A program made the translations under genes and the position numbers. 64,000 bases of DNA from Marsupella aquatica (Eukaryota; Marchantiophyta): assembly GCA_973895155.1 (NCBI GenBank), contig OZ316898.1, forward strand, positions 13,516,001-13,580,000. The letters are read 5' to 3'. The notes under the pieces were generated by a model. It was given only the letters and a program-made list of their open reading frames with translations, ran no database searches and was not told the DNA's origin. Numbering within the stretch: position 1 is the stretch's first letter; each line of letters begins with the position of its first letter. This document shows, one piece after another, positions 12,287 to 25,792 of this stretch.

Positions 12287-15200
12287 GGGCAGATCAGAAG
12301 TAGATCAATTGAGTTGTCTTGCTTTGTAATCAATAGCTTCATGGTGCGCCCTACTCACAGTGTGCTGTACTAGACGTGAAATTTAGAAGAGGCGCTGTCA
12401 GGGGCAAATTCAAGTTCTCGGAAAACTGAAGTTTTACTATTGACAGCTCAAGTTTGTCATACTCGCTGGCTTGTCTCGTGGTAAATTGAGGTTTTAGCTC
12501 CTGATGTAGGATGAGCATAGACAGATTTCCTAGGTTGAGGTAGCAGTTGTACAGCGAAAGAACTAATACAGGGGGGCCTTTTCAAGATGCTGGTGTAAAA
12601 TGGGGCCCAAAAAATTGCACAATGTGTTTCCCTCTATTCAGAGGGTTGATAATTCATTCATTGAGTCCGGTTCGTCTGGAGAAGCCTACCCTGTCTCTGC
12701 AGTGAAATCATGGACTATTGTCTTCATAGAAGTACAAAATGTGCGAGGGTTTGCGTGAGAAATGGATTCTTCCCCATATCAGTTTTGAAAGTCAGAAAGA
12801 TCTCCAGCTGACTTGAAGCTCTTTCTACTTCTCTCCATTCAGTGATGTAATGAGAAACCTCTATTGGACCTTAGGTACCTATCTGGAATTTGCAAAATCT
12901 CAATGAATTTCTTGTCGTAAAGGTTGGCTTTCGCCGACAAGAAAACAGGGTATTGATGAAGGTAAACTACTGTCTTTAGGGTCCTGCCCGCTGGTGCTTC
13001 GATGTGGATGAGGACCAGCCCAAACGACAACAGTGCCACGAGCAGCCATTACCTTGCAAAATGCCCACTGGGCTTCATTGATACTTGCTCTTTGTTGATG
13101 ATGCTATGCGAAATAGCGAGGACAGCCCTTCTGCTTGGATTCGGTCAGTGAGGCTGTCTGCAGAGGAGGGAAACTGGTTTTAGCTCGCAAGCAGTGGGTA
13201 CACCAACCCTCATTAGGGCTCTTTCTGTTGGCAGCATCCACAAGGTAGTGCGGGCTCCTGTTGTGAACAGATGCCGGACTTGTCTCAACTGTTCAACTTC
13301 CGGCATCACTCAGTTCGTTTCCATGATCTCAATCTGCGAACTTTGCATCGGTTTCAGGATTCCGTTGAAGACCAGTCCGGGATGATTGACAGAACAGTGG
13401 TGCTAAATATGTTGGATTGGATACCCAGTTCTTCTGCTAGTTTCTACTGTTGTTCCCTTTACCTTTCCAGTGGTCCATTCTCTTGCTTTTGGAGGTCGTT
13501 TGATGATCCTGGTTCACTGGTTCCTGGTTCTAGACCTACTGTCTCTACTCTAAATGATGTACTGCCCTGAAGCCCACATAGCTAAAGAAGTTCTGTTTAT
13601 TTGGAGTACCGACTCCCAAGGGAAAGGTGTATCTCATAAACGGCTGTCATTTTCGTTTGAAGGATTTGCCAGCCAGAATTGACTACAATTACTTTTCGAC
13701 AGTAGGTTCTAAAGAGAAAAAAGGACGAACTTCTCGTGAAACCTTGGGAGCAATCACAAGCTATGGCCAGCTGGAATAGGGGAAGCGTTTGCACACGACT
13801 AGCTGGACTTTGACAAGCATGAGCGTTTCATACTACGAGTCTAAACGTCAATGTAAATAGAAACCATGACAAAATAAATGCACGATGATCATTTGAAGAT
13901 CATACCCATGAGTTTTTACATCCACATCTGGAAACATCCACCCTTTAGAAGTAAGATTCGCTTTGCCCAGTTAACTAACTCATGAGGGCACCTTGCAGAG
14001 TCTGTGTCCTGCCCAGAATCCTATTTTAAAGCTCCCCATTTGGTTTAAGAACAGTCTGTATCAACTTTGAAAAAAGGAAATCGCATATCATTTACGTCTA
14101 AAACCATAAAGTAGTGGCACCCTTAATCAACCCTTGCCTATTTTCGTTCAGATAAACTATTAAGAATACCAAATCTGCCGCAGACTGGAGATGCACTCTC
14201 AATGTCAGAGTACTCACTCGAAGGCAGGAGGACAATTTTAACTTCACCTAGAACACCTTAGATGTTAAGACTTCCCAGAGAACTCGGATCGACGATTCCA
14301 GTCCGGCACAAATGACCACAGGGCTCTTTGCTAGTGATAAAAACGCTGGTCGATTGATTTGAAATGTTCTCTTGCACTGTGAAATTCAGGCTCATTTGCT
14401 GCCACTGAGATCTCCGATTCCCTTCCTCAGCTTCCGGAGTGGAGGGTTTTTCTGAAATGGCAAATTATGATCAGATCCCTTCTGTCACCTGCCATCGAAC
14501 ATTACAGTTCCTTCACTTTCCTAACTCACCTACAGGACAATTCTCCGTTTTTCTTTGATGTTTTTGGCCAACTTTATTGACAAGTAGAATATAATAAATT
14601 AGACTGGAACTTTTTGCTTGTCTTGGATCTACGCTGCTACTGTCAGTCGAGCCTGATCTCCGGATCTTACAGTGCGAGATAATTTGCTGGTGTCACAAGG
14701 ATCTACAGTAGCGGTTCTATTCTCTATTCCCTAAACACTACTCCGTCGTCCTCCCGTGTGGGGGGTGTGGCCGTGTATGTGAAGATCTTCGTTCTCTACA
14801 CCGCGCAGCACCTGATCTATCTTGATGTGCTCGGCACGGGAGGTCTAAAAGTTAGAGCATTTTGCCAGGACGGCGTTGACTATTGCTTTCTCGCGATGGG
14901 TGCAAGATGGGTCATCTCAGGTTTGAGCTGATGTGCAATTCATGGATTTCAGAAATGGCCGGGGCCTTCTCGATTGATGGGCGCGTGAGAAAGGTATTAT
15001 CCATGCCTCAATAACCTATACATCTCCTTGAAGTTTTTCCTTCTCGAACGCTTCCACTATCGCTGCGGTAGAGTTTCAGACATGTTGTCCTAGTGTCTCC
15101 TTTCCTGGCTCTACGCCTTCTTGAGTGGGTCGCTGAAAATCGGAGCTACGAGGACCCAAAAAGCGCTTTTCTGGCGGTTCACAACAAGATTTCCTATGTT

Positions 15201-15928
15201 GAATAAAATTACTCCAGAGTTCGCGAAAATTTTAGCAATGGTATGAGGGCCAATCGGTTTCTCACTTCTAGCCCGTCGAAGTCAGGAATCTGTCCTTGAA
15301 CAGATCTCGAGAACGAAGGGGCCGGTCGAGAGTGTTAAATGAGATTGTTCAATATGCGATTAGGTACCTGTGGTAGGCTCACTTACTTGTGTTGCTCTTG
15401 TCAATCATATTGTATTGTCTTTCAACCGCCAGGATTTCTGGGATTCCGTTTCTGCTACGGAGTCACTGGTTTTACAGAACACTACTGAACTTGCTACTCG
15501 GAATCATTGCAGGAGCAGACCTGGAGGAAAGTCCGTTCCGAGACGTTTTAGAGGTGAAAATTGAGGATACGGTGAGAGAAGAGTTCAGAAGACACTGGTG
15601 GGGTAATGGGCTGCCTATCGGATCTAGCTTGTCTCTGTAAGGCTAACAAATTTCCAAATTTCCAAGGTAGTGTTATGGGTGCTTTACTGGGAGTCAAAGT
15701 CACCTCCGGCTCCATGAACTGACATTGATTTCTCTTGCATTCCTGTGCAATGTGAAAGCCTTTGGCTCAATTGGTCATTTGTTATGGTACTATCTTGTTT
15801 GTATAATTACTTTGTTGGACTAGACGAAGTTCATGTTCCGTGTATGTGTAAAAATTCAAAGTCTTACTGGCATAGTACCGTCAATTCTCTAAAGAAAGTA
15901 TGATGAATTTTATGTTCTTTGCTTAACA
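12287..15928. other. Intergenic region between BTB and K+ channel genes
   Basis: The first few hundred bases are probably the BTB 3' UTR. ORFs at 13194-13570 and 15370-15640 have no recognisable domains. The last part must hold the channel gene's promoter and a 5' UTR intron, because a good acceptor (GCTTAACAG, ending at 15929) lies 12 bases before the channel ATG. The matching donor was not identified. Confidence 0.35.
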
Positions 15929-15941
15929 GCACGAGACTGTC

Positions 15942-17357
15942 ATGGAGACGGCTCCGAGTTCTACATCTAGACCGTTCGATGATGTAGAAAATTCACTTCG
16001 TAGGCCCCTTTTAGGGGAGTCGAAGTCAGGACGACAGCGAGACCCCGGTTTACTTGCCAAGGAGAGTGCACCCGACATAGATAAGCGAATTTTAGACCAT
16101 TGCAAACCTCAGTACCAGTCTGAGAATGACTATTCTATTCTCTACAGAGCCATTGTGGCAGTCACCATCTACTTCGCCGTTGGAATCCTCTGCTTCTATT
16201 CTAATAATGACCTTTTCGGAGTCAAGACAAAGAACTTTGTCGATTCGCTCTACTTCTGTGTTGTTACTTTGACAACCGTTGGATATGGAGATCTTGTCCC
16301 GGAGACCACAACAGGAAAACTTTTCACCAGCTTGTATGTGTTTGTGGGCTTTGGGTTGGTTGGTGCCCTCGTCAGCGGTGCTGCCAATTACATTGTGGAG
16401 GCGCAAGAAAAGATTTTAATCCATGCCATCAAGCGGAATGAACATGATAACTACGAGCTATCGGAGGAGATAGATGCTCAGAATGCTACCTGGAAGGTGT
16501 TGGTCTCGGGAATTCTGGTGCTGTCCTTAATTACTGGAGGCATAATATTCAACGTACTAATTGAAGGGATGACTTGGGTGGATTCCATCTATTGTGTTTG
16601 TGCGACAGTCACTACACTTGGGTATGGTGATCACAGCTTCACAACGTCTACTGGCCGCCTCTTTGCAGCGATCTGGATTCTAACCAGCACCGTATGCGTT
16701 GCCCAGTTCTTTCTCTATGTAGCAGAGATGAGGACTGAGAGTCGGCAGTTGAAGCTGGCAAATTGGGTGCTGCATCGTAAAACAACACCGACTGATCTGC
16801 AAGCAGCTGATGTTTCTGGCGATGGCATTGTCAGGTAATGACTTGTTCAAACTTTGCGGTTGGGAATTTGTGCACGATCCTTGTTTTTGATAGCGCTTTG
16901 CCAAATGTTTCACCTCATAAAATAAAGCCTTTGAGTGAGTCAAGTTCTCTGGGGACTCGAATCAGATTCAAATGGCCTTAATCTTGTTAGAGGGTGTGCG
17001 AATAACTTGGAAGTTGTCTGTCATGAACAATTTCATTAGCCGGCCTGGATGAGACTGGTGTCCCCTTTTCCTTCCTGATCCTTCTATTCTATGGAATGTC
17101 TGGATAGGTGCCTGTTCTTGTTTCTGGCATCTGCTCTGCTGGAACTGTTTTAAAGCTCTGGGTTAATCCGTTCTTACTATTCTAATTGTTCATCCTGTTG
17201 TGCTTGTAGTGCTCCAGAGTTTGTGATCTTTAAACTGAAGGAGATGGGGAAGGTTGACGAGGAGGATGTCAGTGAAATATTGAGAGAGTTTCATCAGCTT
17301 GATTGTGATAGATCAGGAGGCATTAACCTGCAAGATCTGGATGATGCAAATCACTAG
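15942..17357 (+). CDS. TPK: Two-pore K+ channel, TPK/KCO family, with C-terminal EF-hands
   Basis: Exons 15942-16834 and 17210-17357 encode 346 residues; AtTPK1, the best known relative, has about 363. Two pore units are clear. Hydrophobic segments flank a first selectivity filter TTVGYGD (GYGD at residues 114-117) and a second TTLGYGD (GYGD at 227-230). The GYGD in both pores indicates K+ selectivity. Two EF-hand loops follow: the first spans the intron (DVSGDGIV start, about residue 290) and the second is DCDRSGGI near the C-terminus, so the channel is likely Ca2+-regulated. Family members mostly sit in the vacuolar membrane. The N-terminal tail is hydrophilic, with a basic RRP motif, but I see no clear RSxSxP 14-3-3 site. 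The intron has a GTAATG donor and a TGCTTGTAG acceptor. Confidence 0.93.
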
Positions 17358-18335
17358 GGTCGGAGTAGTTGAGTCACCTTTAGGTGGTAAAGCATCGAAT
17401 TGGCAATGGTGCCAGGACACAATTAGTCTGTCCCCAGCAGCATGTATGGGATTATTACCCACTGATGTACAATCCATAGGCCTTTGGAGATCTCGAACAG
17501 CTCTGAGCTTTGAGTTCAATCAGTTTCACAATCGATTTAGATGCTTCAATCGGTAGAGATCATATACGAGATAGCAGGCTGAGTGCTCAGTCTTAAACCC
17601 CGGGGAAAGGCATTTACACACCAGGAGGTCTTAATTGAATGATGAATATCATTTCTCTAAATATTGTTTAAGGTACGTAAAGAACTCACTGACGAAATGA
17701 CGTGGACAAAACAGAGTGCAATGTCACAACCATGATGACAGATTTTAAACCACAAATAATACAAGAGACTGAGAGACATCCAAATTAGAATTCACTCAGG
17801 GCACTGACAGCAGTTATTAGCATTGATGTTGATTTTGATGTGAGAAAAGGAAGTTTGCTGCTGCCCATCTTGACACAGTACAGCACGACTTGATTGTCAA
17901 TATATGATGACAAAAGAATTTGGGAAAACTTGGATATGTGTAGATCCACATTTGATGGAGAACTTGTAATACATCACGCATTGCAAATGTTTTGTATGCT
18001 GGTGTACAGTCCTTTGCAATGATTATTATGATGCATATACGATCAAATATTAAGCGTAAATTTGGGGTGTTTTTAAAAGTTTTGAAGTAAACTTTCTGTG
18101 TCAGATTGAGGACTGGGGTCCACTGTCCCTAGCACCTGAGAAAGTAGTGGTAGACTGTGTATAGAACCACTATTTTATGAGTTTGCTACCCTCCAAGATT
18201 TCAATGGATCAGGAGTGAGGCATGGCACTTTATGGATACAGAACATTTATCCACTTTTTCAATATCCCTGAAAAGCTCCAAAAAAATTCTGATGGAACTA
18301 ACTACAATTGTTAACTTTTGGGGTATCCAGTCTTC
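17358..18335. other. 3' UTR and intergenic spacer
   Basis: The start is the probable 3' UTR of the K+ channel. The rest has no recognisable gene, RNA or strong repeat. Confidence 0.35.
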
Positions 18336-19090
18336 CACCCTACCAAAGAACAGAAAAAATCAAACTGTTCAGTCCCCAAAGACAGGAAACCCCAGGAAAA
18401 TGTAAGAGCCAAAAAGCCCTGGTGAGCAACAAACTGAATAGCCTCAAACCAGCCCAAAGGTAGTAAGCCAAATAAAGCAAAGAAAGCAAGGGAAAAATCT
18501 AGGAAGACTAAATCTCTAACAGCTACACAAGAACAAACTCAACAGCCTCAAACTGGTTCTAGACGCAAAGGCATGAAACCCAATAAACTTGCGAAAACAA
18601 GGGAGAAAATTAAGGAAGACCAATCTTAAACTGTGATAAAATAACTGAATCCCTACTGAGCAGCAAAAGGAAAAGCCTCAGATCTACTCTGGTACCAAAG
18701 AGAGGAAACTCAAAAAATCTGAGAAAACAAGGGAAAACCCTAGAATACCACAAAGCCAGAAAAGCACGAGAGTAGACAAACACTTGCAAAAGACCTAACC
18801 AGTGGTAGAAGAATTAAAGCCCTACTAAGCAACAACCTGAAAAGCCTGAAATCTACCCTGGTACCCAAGGGACAAACCCCAATAAATCTGAGAAAACAAG
18901 GGAAAAACCAGGGAAGACCCTATACCCAAAATGCCCCCAAGCGTCCTCAACAGCTGCAAGAGAACTCAAGCCCAACAGTTCCGCAAAAGAACTACAGTAA
19001 AGCCCAGTCCAGGAGTGCTCACCAGGGGCAAAATAACTAAAGCCGTACCCAACAACAATGAATAGAAAAAGTCTGGTAAAGACTAAGTGA
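18336..19090. repeat. Degenerate tandem repeat, unit about 110-170 bp
   Basis: The phrase 'gaaaacaagggaaaa' with 'cccaataaa' just before it recurs near 18481, 18592, 18722 and 18891, with 'ctactgagcaacaa' and 'aaaagcct' phrases between. A related phrase ('ggaaacaaggaaaaaccc') is at about 19506. The wording resembles the 7.86-8.6 kb arrays ('gaactaaagccctact', 'aaaagcctca'), which suggests one dispersed repeat family. No coding sequence is present. Confidence 0.55.
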
Positions 19091-19938
19091 CTTGTCGCAA
19101 TTCAATGCTCAACTCAAATTGTAGGTGCCCTACACGGTAATTCTCTGCCTCTCCACATAAGCTGATCCTGTGCCTCTGCACATAAGCTGACTCAACAGAA
19201 GGGTCATTGGCTCGTATGTGGGATTCTCTTGAGCAGTAGTGTGATCGGGCTCAATTGGAATTGTAAACGGTAAAGGAATCTCCAGGTCAAAAGAAAAGTT
19301 GAGGTGTCAGTCTGGCATGAGCTGCCACATGTCCAAATCTCTCATGCAATTCGCCCAACTCGTGAAACGATGACCGAAGGTGCACGACCAAATTCAATTT
19401 TTTTTAATGGACGGACAGTCGAATTTGTGCGCCTGACGAGTAGTGTTCTGTATAATTACACCACACTCCCAATAAAGTGGAGAGAAAAAGGAAGAGACCC
19501 GATAAAGGGGAGGAAACAAGGAAAAACCCAGCACACCGACGAGCCAAAAAGCTCGAGTGTCTCTCAAATGAATGAAAGCCTGAGCTGAGAAATCGTGGTC
19601 GGTGGTCACAGTTGGACTGAAGAAAAGGAGAACCGTTGGAGCTAGTGGGGCAGTGGGGGACGTAAAGCTCAACAGGGTATCTACAGTAAGTTGTCGCACT
19701 TCACTGGCTGAGCAATTTTCGTAGTGGTCTTATCACGCTGCTTCGCGATAGAGAGATTGGAGAAGTGAAACGAGATGGTGCTGTGGGCTATTAGGGCAGT
19801 GAGGACTTTACTCATGGATTGCTGAAGATGGCCGCGTTGGACATCCTGTGGTAAGGTCCTAGTGAGTGAGGGCCAGCCCAGTCCAGGCGAGGTGAGGCAG
19901 CTCATTATTATTGAACGAGAGGAGAGAAGGTTCCGACA
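19091..19938 (+). promoter_or_regulatory. Upstream region of the acetate kinase gene
   Basis: The stretch includes a further copy of the dispersed repeat phrase (about 19465-19560) and the probable promoter and leader of the acetate kinase gene. No obvious TATA box stands out. The ORF at 19304-19588 has no recognisable domain. Confidence 0.3.
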
Positions 19939-22900
19939 ATGGCGTCATCTTCTTCTCGTGCTGTTCTTGTGCTCAACACGGGGAGCTCCTCGATCAAGTA
20001 AGAAGACACCATCCCTCTCTCCGTCCCTCTGCAAATCGCCGTCACAGTGTGCATGTGGACTACCTGTCCGAAACCCAAGAGAGGAACCCTGTGCCTGCTG
20101 AGTCTTCAAAAGATCAGCTTTATTAAATGTAGCAAATTTATTTAGATTCTATCACTTCTCTAGAGCTCTGAATGCTTTTTTGAGTGTGGACTTTTGAAGA
20201 GGAGGACCCATTCCCCACCTACAAATACACCTGGAAGAACAGCACTTCCATCCACCAAAATTCAAACCTGCAATTACTGACAAATGTCGATAATTCAAAG
20301 ACAATTCCTCAAAGTTCTGTCTACTAGGACACTCAGCGGGCGTCCCTACTTAACGAATTAAGAGTCATTGGCCTGCGTTGAGTTCCTTCCGGGCCGACCT
20401 GCCTGCCCACTTCATATGATGTATCTCTGCTGCTGCTCCTCCTGCTAGGAAATTACGAGGGCAGCAGGTTGCCCCAACCGGCTGAAGCATTGAGACTCGC
20501 ACTCTCGGGGGTTATACGTCTTATAGCAACGGGGACTGATAATACCCCCGTACAGAAACTCTAACAGAAAATGAAAATGTTGTTACTAGAGGATTTGCTT
20601 GTATCGAATTAAGAGTGATCGTGAGAAACAGAACACGTTGTGATAGGAGGCGCTCCTATGTAGGAATTTCTTTGCCGAGCGGAAGAGCACGAGGTCAGCA
20701 CTTCTGTTCGGTGGGACTTCCAGAGATAACTTCACATGGCTTCGACCACTTTTGGACATAGTAACGCCCTGTTTCCAGGGCGTTGTGAGCTGGAATGTTT
20801 CCTCGTAACAGAGGGTTAAGACACTGAAAACCATGAAAAACTTTTATATTCTTTTTCTCCGTTCTTTACACTTGACGACAATTGCAAAATCATGGAAATT
20901 GAAATTCTACACCTTTAGTTGAGAGACAAGTAGAGGTCGAATCTTAGAGTGCCCCAACATAGCCTGTACTGGGTATTCACAACATATACCAGAAAACTAC
21001 AAAGACCAGGAGCATCCTTCCACGCAGCCTCTCATGCTCGACACAGAACGGAGTCGACATGGTTTACTTCTTTTGAAAGTAATTGCTTCGTTAGAATGTT
21101 AATTTCTCTTCAAAATCGTCTGCAGTCTTGCTCCTCAATTCCTACTAAGATGTTTTTTCAACCCTTGCTTTAAAAAACTCGAGGTTATCAAGAACCCTGT
21201 AGCGTAAAGTTCGATACGGAACAGTTTGTCGATTGGTGCAATTGCACTACGTTTCGTGCAGTCCCAGTAATGGGACGCGTAAGTCACCTGAGTTACAGCA
21301 CACTGGCCCCCATGGCAGCTCATCCATTAGATTCTTACTGGTACCGTGTTTCCACGTTTGCTCAGAAACTGACAAGGACAATCACTCTAGATTGCACCAG
21401 TCTGAAGAGGTATCTTATGAAATTGTTACAAGGTGGGCATTTACAGCATACTTAGAACCAATTCACGGTATTCAGAATTCTTATTTCAATGCTCCGATCC
21501 CAACCCGTAGTACCAATCTACGTTCAATGAGATGAAAAAGAGTGATGAGTCAGGGGTTGGAGTAATGAACCTTAAACGTCATGCATTTAAGAACACTTTT
21601 CGATCTCCCGTAGACATAGTTGTGAAGCTTCACACTTCTTTCAGAGTCAAGCACTATAGCTGAGAACTCAATCATCTTCTGTTGTTGCAGGTACGCTCTG
21701 TATAGGCTTGGAATGAGTGCGTCCTGTTTGTTTCAAGGCAAGGTGGAGGGTATTGGCACTCACAAGAGTAGTGTCAGCCATAAGAACATTGAAACTGAGG
21801 AACGTCAAGACCTCCAGGTGGACAATTGACCATCTTGTCTTTGATGCATTCAATCTTCTATGAGCGCTTTTGGTGTCTTTGGGCATTGCGTATTTTTATG
21901 AACTTATCGTGCTATTTGATATATTGGCAGGATATGCAATTGGCTGACCACAAAGTGGGCTTGGAGAAAGTTGTGGAATTGCTACATTTAGGGGAGAAAG
22001 GTGCTACTAAAATTAGTGCAGTGGGTCATCGAGTTGTCCATGGTGGAGAGTCTCTCACTGAACCAGCACTGATTACCAGTGAAGTGAAGAAAGAAATAAA
22101 GAAGGCTACCCCACTTGCACCTCTTCATAATCCAGCATCCTTACAAGTACTGACGTCTTTGCAAGGATAGTAAATAGATTTCATAAATCATGTTCATACA
22201 TTTGATTTTCCTTCTTGGATATCTTCAGCAGGGACTATGAGCATCTCAAAATTTTCATGTGGAGTACGGAGTCTTAAAGCATCTCATAAGATTTTAATGT
22301 GTTGTTTCGATATGTTTGCAGGGCATAAATGTTTCTGAGGAACTTCTGCGCTGCCCTCAAGTTGCTGTCTTCGACACTGCTTTCCACTCAACAATACCAC
22401 CACATGCGTACATGTATGCTCTCCCCTACTACCTGTATCACCAACTCGGCATTCGTCGTTATGGATTCCATGGAACAAGTTATCGGTATCTTCTAGGCCA
22501 GGCTTCTGAGATTCTCAAGAAGCCCAAAGAAGAGCTAAACATTATCTTCTTCCATCTGGGTGCGGGAGCAAGTGTTGCAGCTGTCAAGCAAGGGATATGC
22601 ATAGACACATCCATGGGTGTAACACCATTGGAAGGGCTTGTTATGGCTACGCGCTGTGGTGATATAGACCCTGCTGTGACTGGTATACTAGCGTCACATA
22701 AGGGCATGAATGCAGATCAAATCGATACTTTGATGAACAACGAGAGTGGTCTCTATGGTCTTTGTGGGGACAAAGACATGAAAACTATTACGGAAGCTGC
22801 TGAAGCTGGAAGCTTGAAACACAAGCTTGCTTTGCAGGTCTTCATTCATCGCATACGGAAATACTTGGGGGCATATCTAGTGCAGCTGGAAGGCCACGTG

Positions 22901-23152
22901 GACGCCATTGTGTTCAGTGCTGGGATCGGTGAGAGATCTGCACCTGTCCGGGCACTGGTTTGTGAAGGTCTCGAGCAGTTTGGTTTTGCTGTGGACGGAC
23001 ACAAGAATTATGAACCGGGCTCACATGGAAGAGAGATCCAGACGAATGGCTCTAAGGCCAAGGTTCTTGTTATCCCCACTGATGAAGAACTGAGCATAGC
23101 TCAACAGACTATGGAGGTGGTAGCGGCCCATGAAACTGCTCAAGCTGCATAA
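19939..23152 (+). CDS. ackA: Acetate kinase
   Basis: Four coding exons (19939-19997, 21691-21817, 21931-22146, 22322-23152) join in phase to give 410 residues, close to the 400 of bacterial AckA. It converts acetate and ATP to acetyl phosphate and ADP, reversibly, normally with phosphate acetyltransferase. Family signatures are all present: the N-terminal [10 protein letters not shown] with Asn13; GHRVVHGGE (Arg96); VFDTAFH (Asp152); RRYGFHGTS (His184); [11 protein letters not shown] (Arg245); and a C-terminal [10 protein letters not shown]. The catalytic Arg, Asp, His and Arg set therefore looks intact. The conserved core starts at about residue 8, so there is no room for a plastid or mitochondrial transit peptide in this model. 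A targeted isoform would need another first exon. Intron 1 is 1.7 kb and holds nothing I recognise. Confidence 0.93.
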
Positions 23153-25792
23153 ATGTTAGTGATTAGACGAGCAAGAGGACCAAAGAAACCCACAATGCAA
23201 TCAGAACAACATTTCAGGATCAAGTATCTTCTTGTTCTTTTGGATGTAAATAAAATGTGGTACAGACTCCAAAATCCCGGGGTCTCATTTCGTACAGGGA
23301 CTGAAAACTAGAAGACTTAGTTTACCGTCCGGCCTGGTACGAGCAAAACTGAGTGGACCAGTCTGCACCAAACAGTCTTAACAGCCTAACTGAAGAATTC
23401 TTTAACCTTACGGACTTAACCCGTTGGTCTGGATGCTGGAGTAAGTGATGTTATTGTGACAAGTCTTACAAAGTTAACAGAATCGTAGCAGTGAAATAAA
23501 TGAGTGTATCCACGCACCTGGCACCAAGTGCAAGCGCATCATTTAAATATCTTGGGCTTCTGGTGCTGAAGGTCGACGCTTCACGATACTAATTGTAAAG
23601 TTATTCTCTGTAATTTTTACTAGTATCCCCGGATTGCGTTATGCGCCTTTGTGTGTACAGTCTGGATTTAATGAAACCAATCCTTGTCAACTGTTATTCC
23701 GGGGTAAGAAGGTTGATATTGGCTTCGCCTTTCATTTCTTTCTGTAGTGACGGCCATCTCTATCTCTCCGGACAACCTGTTCTCCTATCTACCACGTCTC
23801 TCTGGTCTTGGTTGATAGTTTATTTCTTGAATGACTACTTGTTATAGATAAGTGTACTCACATTTTGTGATTGTCTTTCAGTGTTTGCTCATGGCTTGTC
23901 CACGATGTGCTGCTCATAGTTCGTTCCTACTGTATCTTTCTGCACTGTTCTATATTCTCTTTGCCTACCATGTTCGCCTGCACATGGCTTGAACTGTGTT
24001 GCTATCGTGTCCGGAGGTAAGATTGAAACCAGACGAGGAATTGGGACAGCTTTCCTAGTGAGATGGTTAGAATGGAAAGCAAAACCTAATCCTTCTGTCT
24101 GGTTTTGTTGCCGTGGAGAACTATTTGTAGGTGTTGAAGCCTACCTTTCTGAGATCTGCTGTAGATCCCTGGCAATCGCACAGACATTGTCAAACTAGTT
24201 TTCATTCTTCTAATAACTTTACAATATAATGATTTCAATTGAGTTTTGCAATCTGCGTTGCACTGATGAGAAGGCCATGAGAAGCCAAAGTAACAATCCT
24301 TTAGCTTCTGCAGTAAGGCTCTACGGCTTGGTTGCACTTGTAAACGATTGTTTGCTTTGGAGCCCGTCGCCACGATTTCGAACATCGCTTGAGCCTGCAG
24401 CTCAATTGGCTAGCTAAACAGCAGCCAATTACTCGCTCGCCAGCCAGCCCGTATCGTCGCATTGCATCTGCAACAGCAACTGGTCTGATGTCTGTAATTC
24501 CTGTACTCCTGCTGAGAATAATATGCTATACTCCATAAGATTGACGGACCAGAACCCGAGCGTAAACGGGCTATCATATGGACAAGCACGCCGACGACCT
24601 GCCATCTGCTCCACCACGCACTTATCTGCACGGAAAGAAGGTATACCCAATATCCTGCGCAGGCAAACAGTAAATAGCTGATTGCTTCCTCGTTCCACTA
24701 GACCTCACTGGCAAGAAGTGGCAGCATCTGGATACTCATCATCTCAAAATTGTCGAACACTTCAAGGTCAAGGAAATTCAAGAGCAACAATTTTACCAGT
24801 AACCTATGTATCATTCTGTCTTGCACTTTCCACGAGTCCGACCAAGTTCTGCAAATCAAATCGACCTTGATCTTGGTGTACATATCGGCCTCAATTCTCA
24901 CAACCGGGCCCATTTTCAAGCTCTCCGAGATGTGAACCCAAACAAGTACCCAAATCAATGGCGAATAACCTCACGCATTTAGTGGCTCCGCCTCAACTCC
25001 CACACCAAACAGGCGATGCCCGTGTTAAAATGCGAACGCTCACTGATTCAGTTTGACATTACGAGATACTAAAAGGAAGGATAAATGCGACCAGTGGCTT
25101 AGTACGACTCCTATGTCCCTAGTCCAATTGTCTTGTCCAAGCCAGGTCCACATCCATTAGAGCGTTGGAAACACAAAATTCTTCAGAAACCCCAAAATTT
25201 CGGTTGGTCATTGATATTTCTTTGAGTATAGAACGGAAGCCAAATCTTGTTCCGGAAGCCATCATCTTCAGAAAAACGGAGTTCCTAAGATAGGTCCAGA
25301 TCATGCAGCTGCAGCCGTGAAGCCATCCCATCAAGCAAACAGAGTAATGCAAAAAATGGTACGAGTTAAATTGCTTTAATCCGTCTCGATACATCCAGAG
25401 GAATGCTTAGCAATCACTCCCGGAGACTCGAATTTCGTCCAAATTCTACTTCGGCAAATATCTCTTTCAACTGTATCTACAACTGCGTCCGTCCGTCTCT
25501 CTTTTCAAAATTCACTATGACATATTCACAAACTCCCAATTTGACAGCTGCTACGTACACTACTCTGCTGGGAGAATTCATACTACGACGCGGTAATGCC
25601 ACAAACTCCATTCTCACTAGAAATGGAAGTGACAGGCAATCTCACCAAGCCCGGTACAGAAACGCGAGGCCCAGACGATTATGGGATGCCGTTCGGCATA
25701 TTGAGTTCTGGGTCCCTTTGCACAATCTTCCCTCAGCTTACACTTCAGTACACTAGACGAAGGCTCTTTACGCAACATTGTCATGAGTCTTG
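23153..25792. other. Intergenic region between acetate kinase and DUF760 genes
   Basis: The two genes are convergent, so both 3' UTRs lie here. A probable polyadenylation context ('aaataaaatg') is at about 23248, downstream of acetate kinase. Several 60-120 codon ORFs on both strands show no domains, no splice-bounded continuity and no repeats. No tRNA or other RNA gene is visible. Confidence 0.4.

Noticed and set aside
25403-25756. 117-codon plus-strand ORF between acetate kinase and DUF760
   Set aside because: No domain, no splice context, and it lies just downstream of the minus-strand DUF760 stop.
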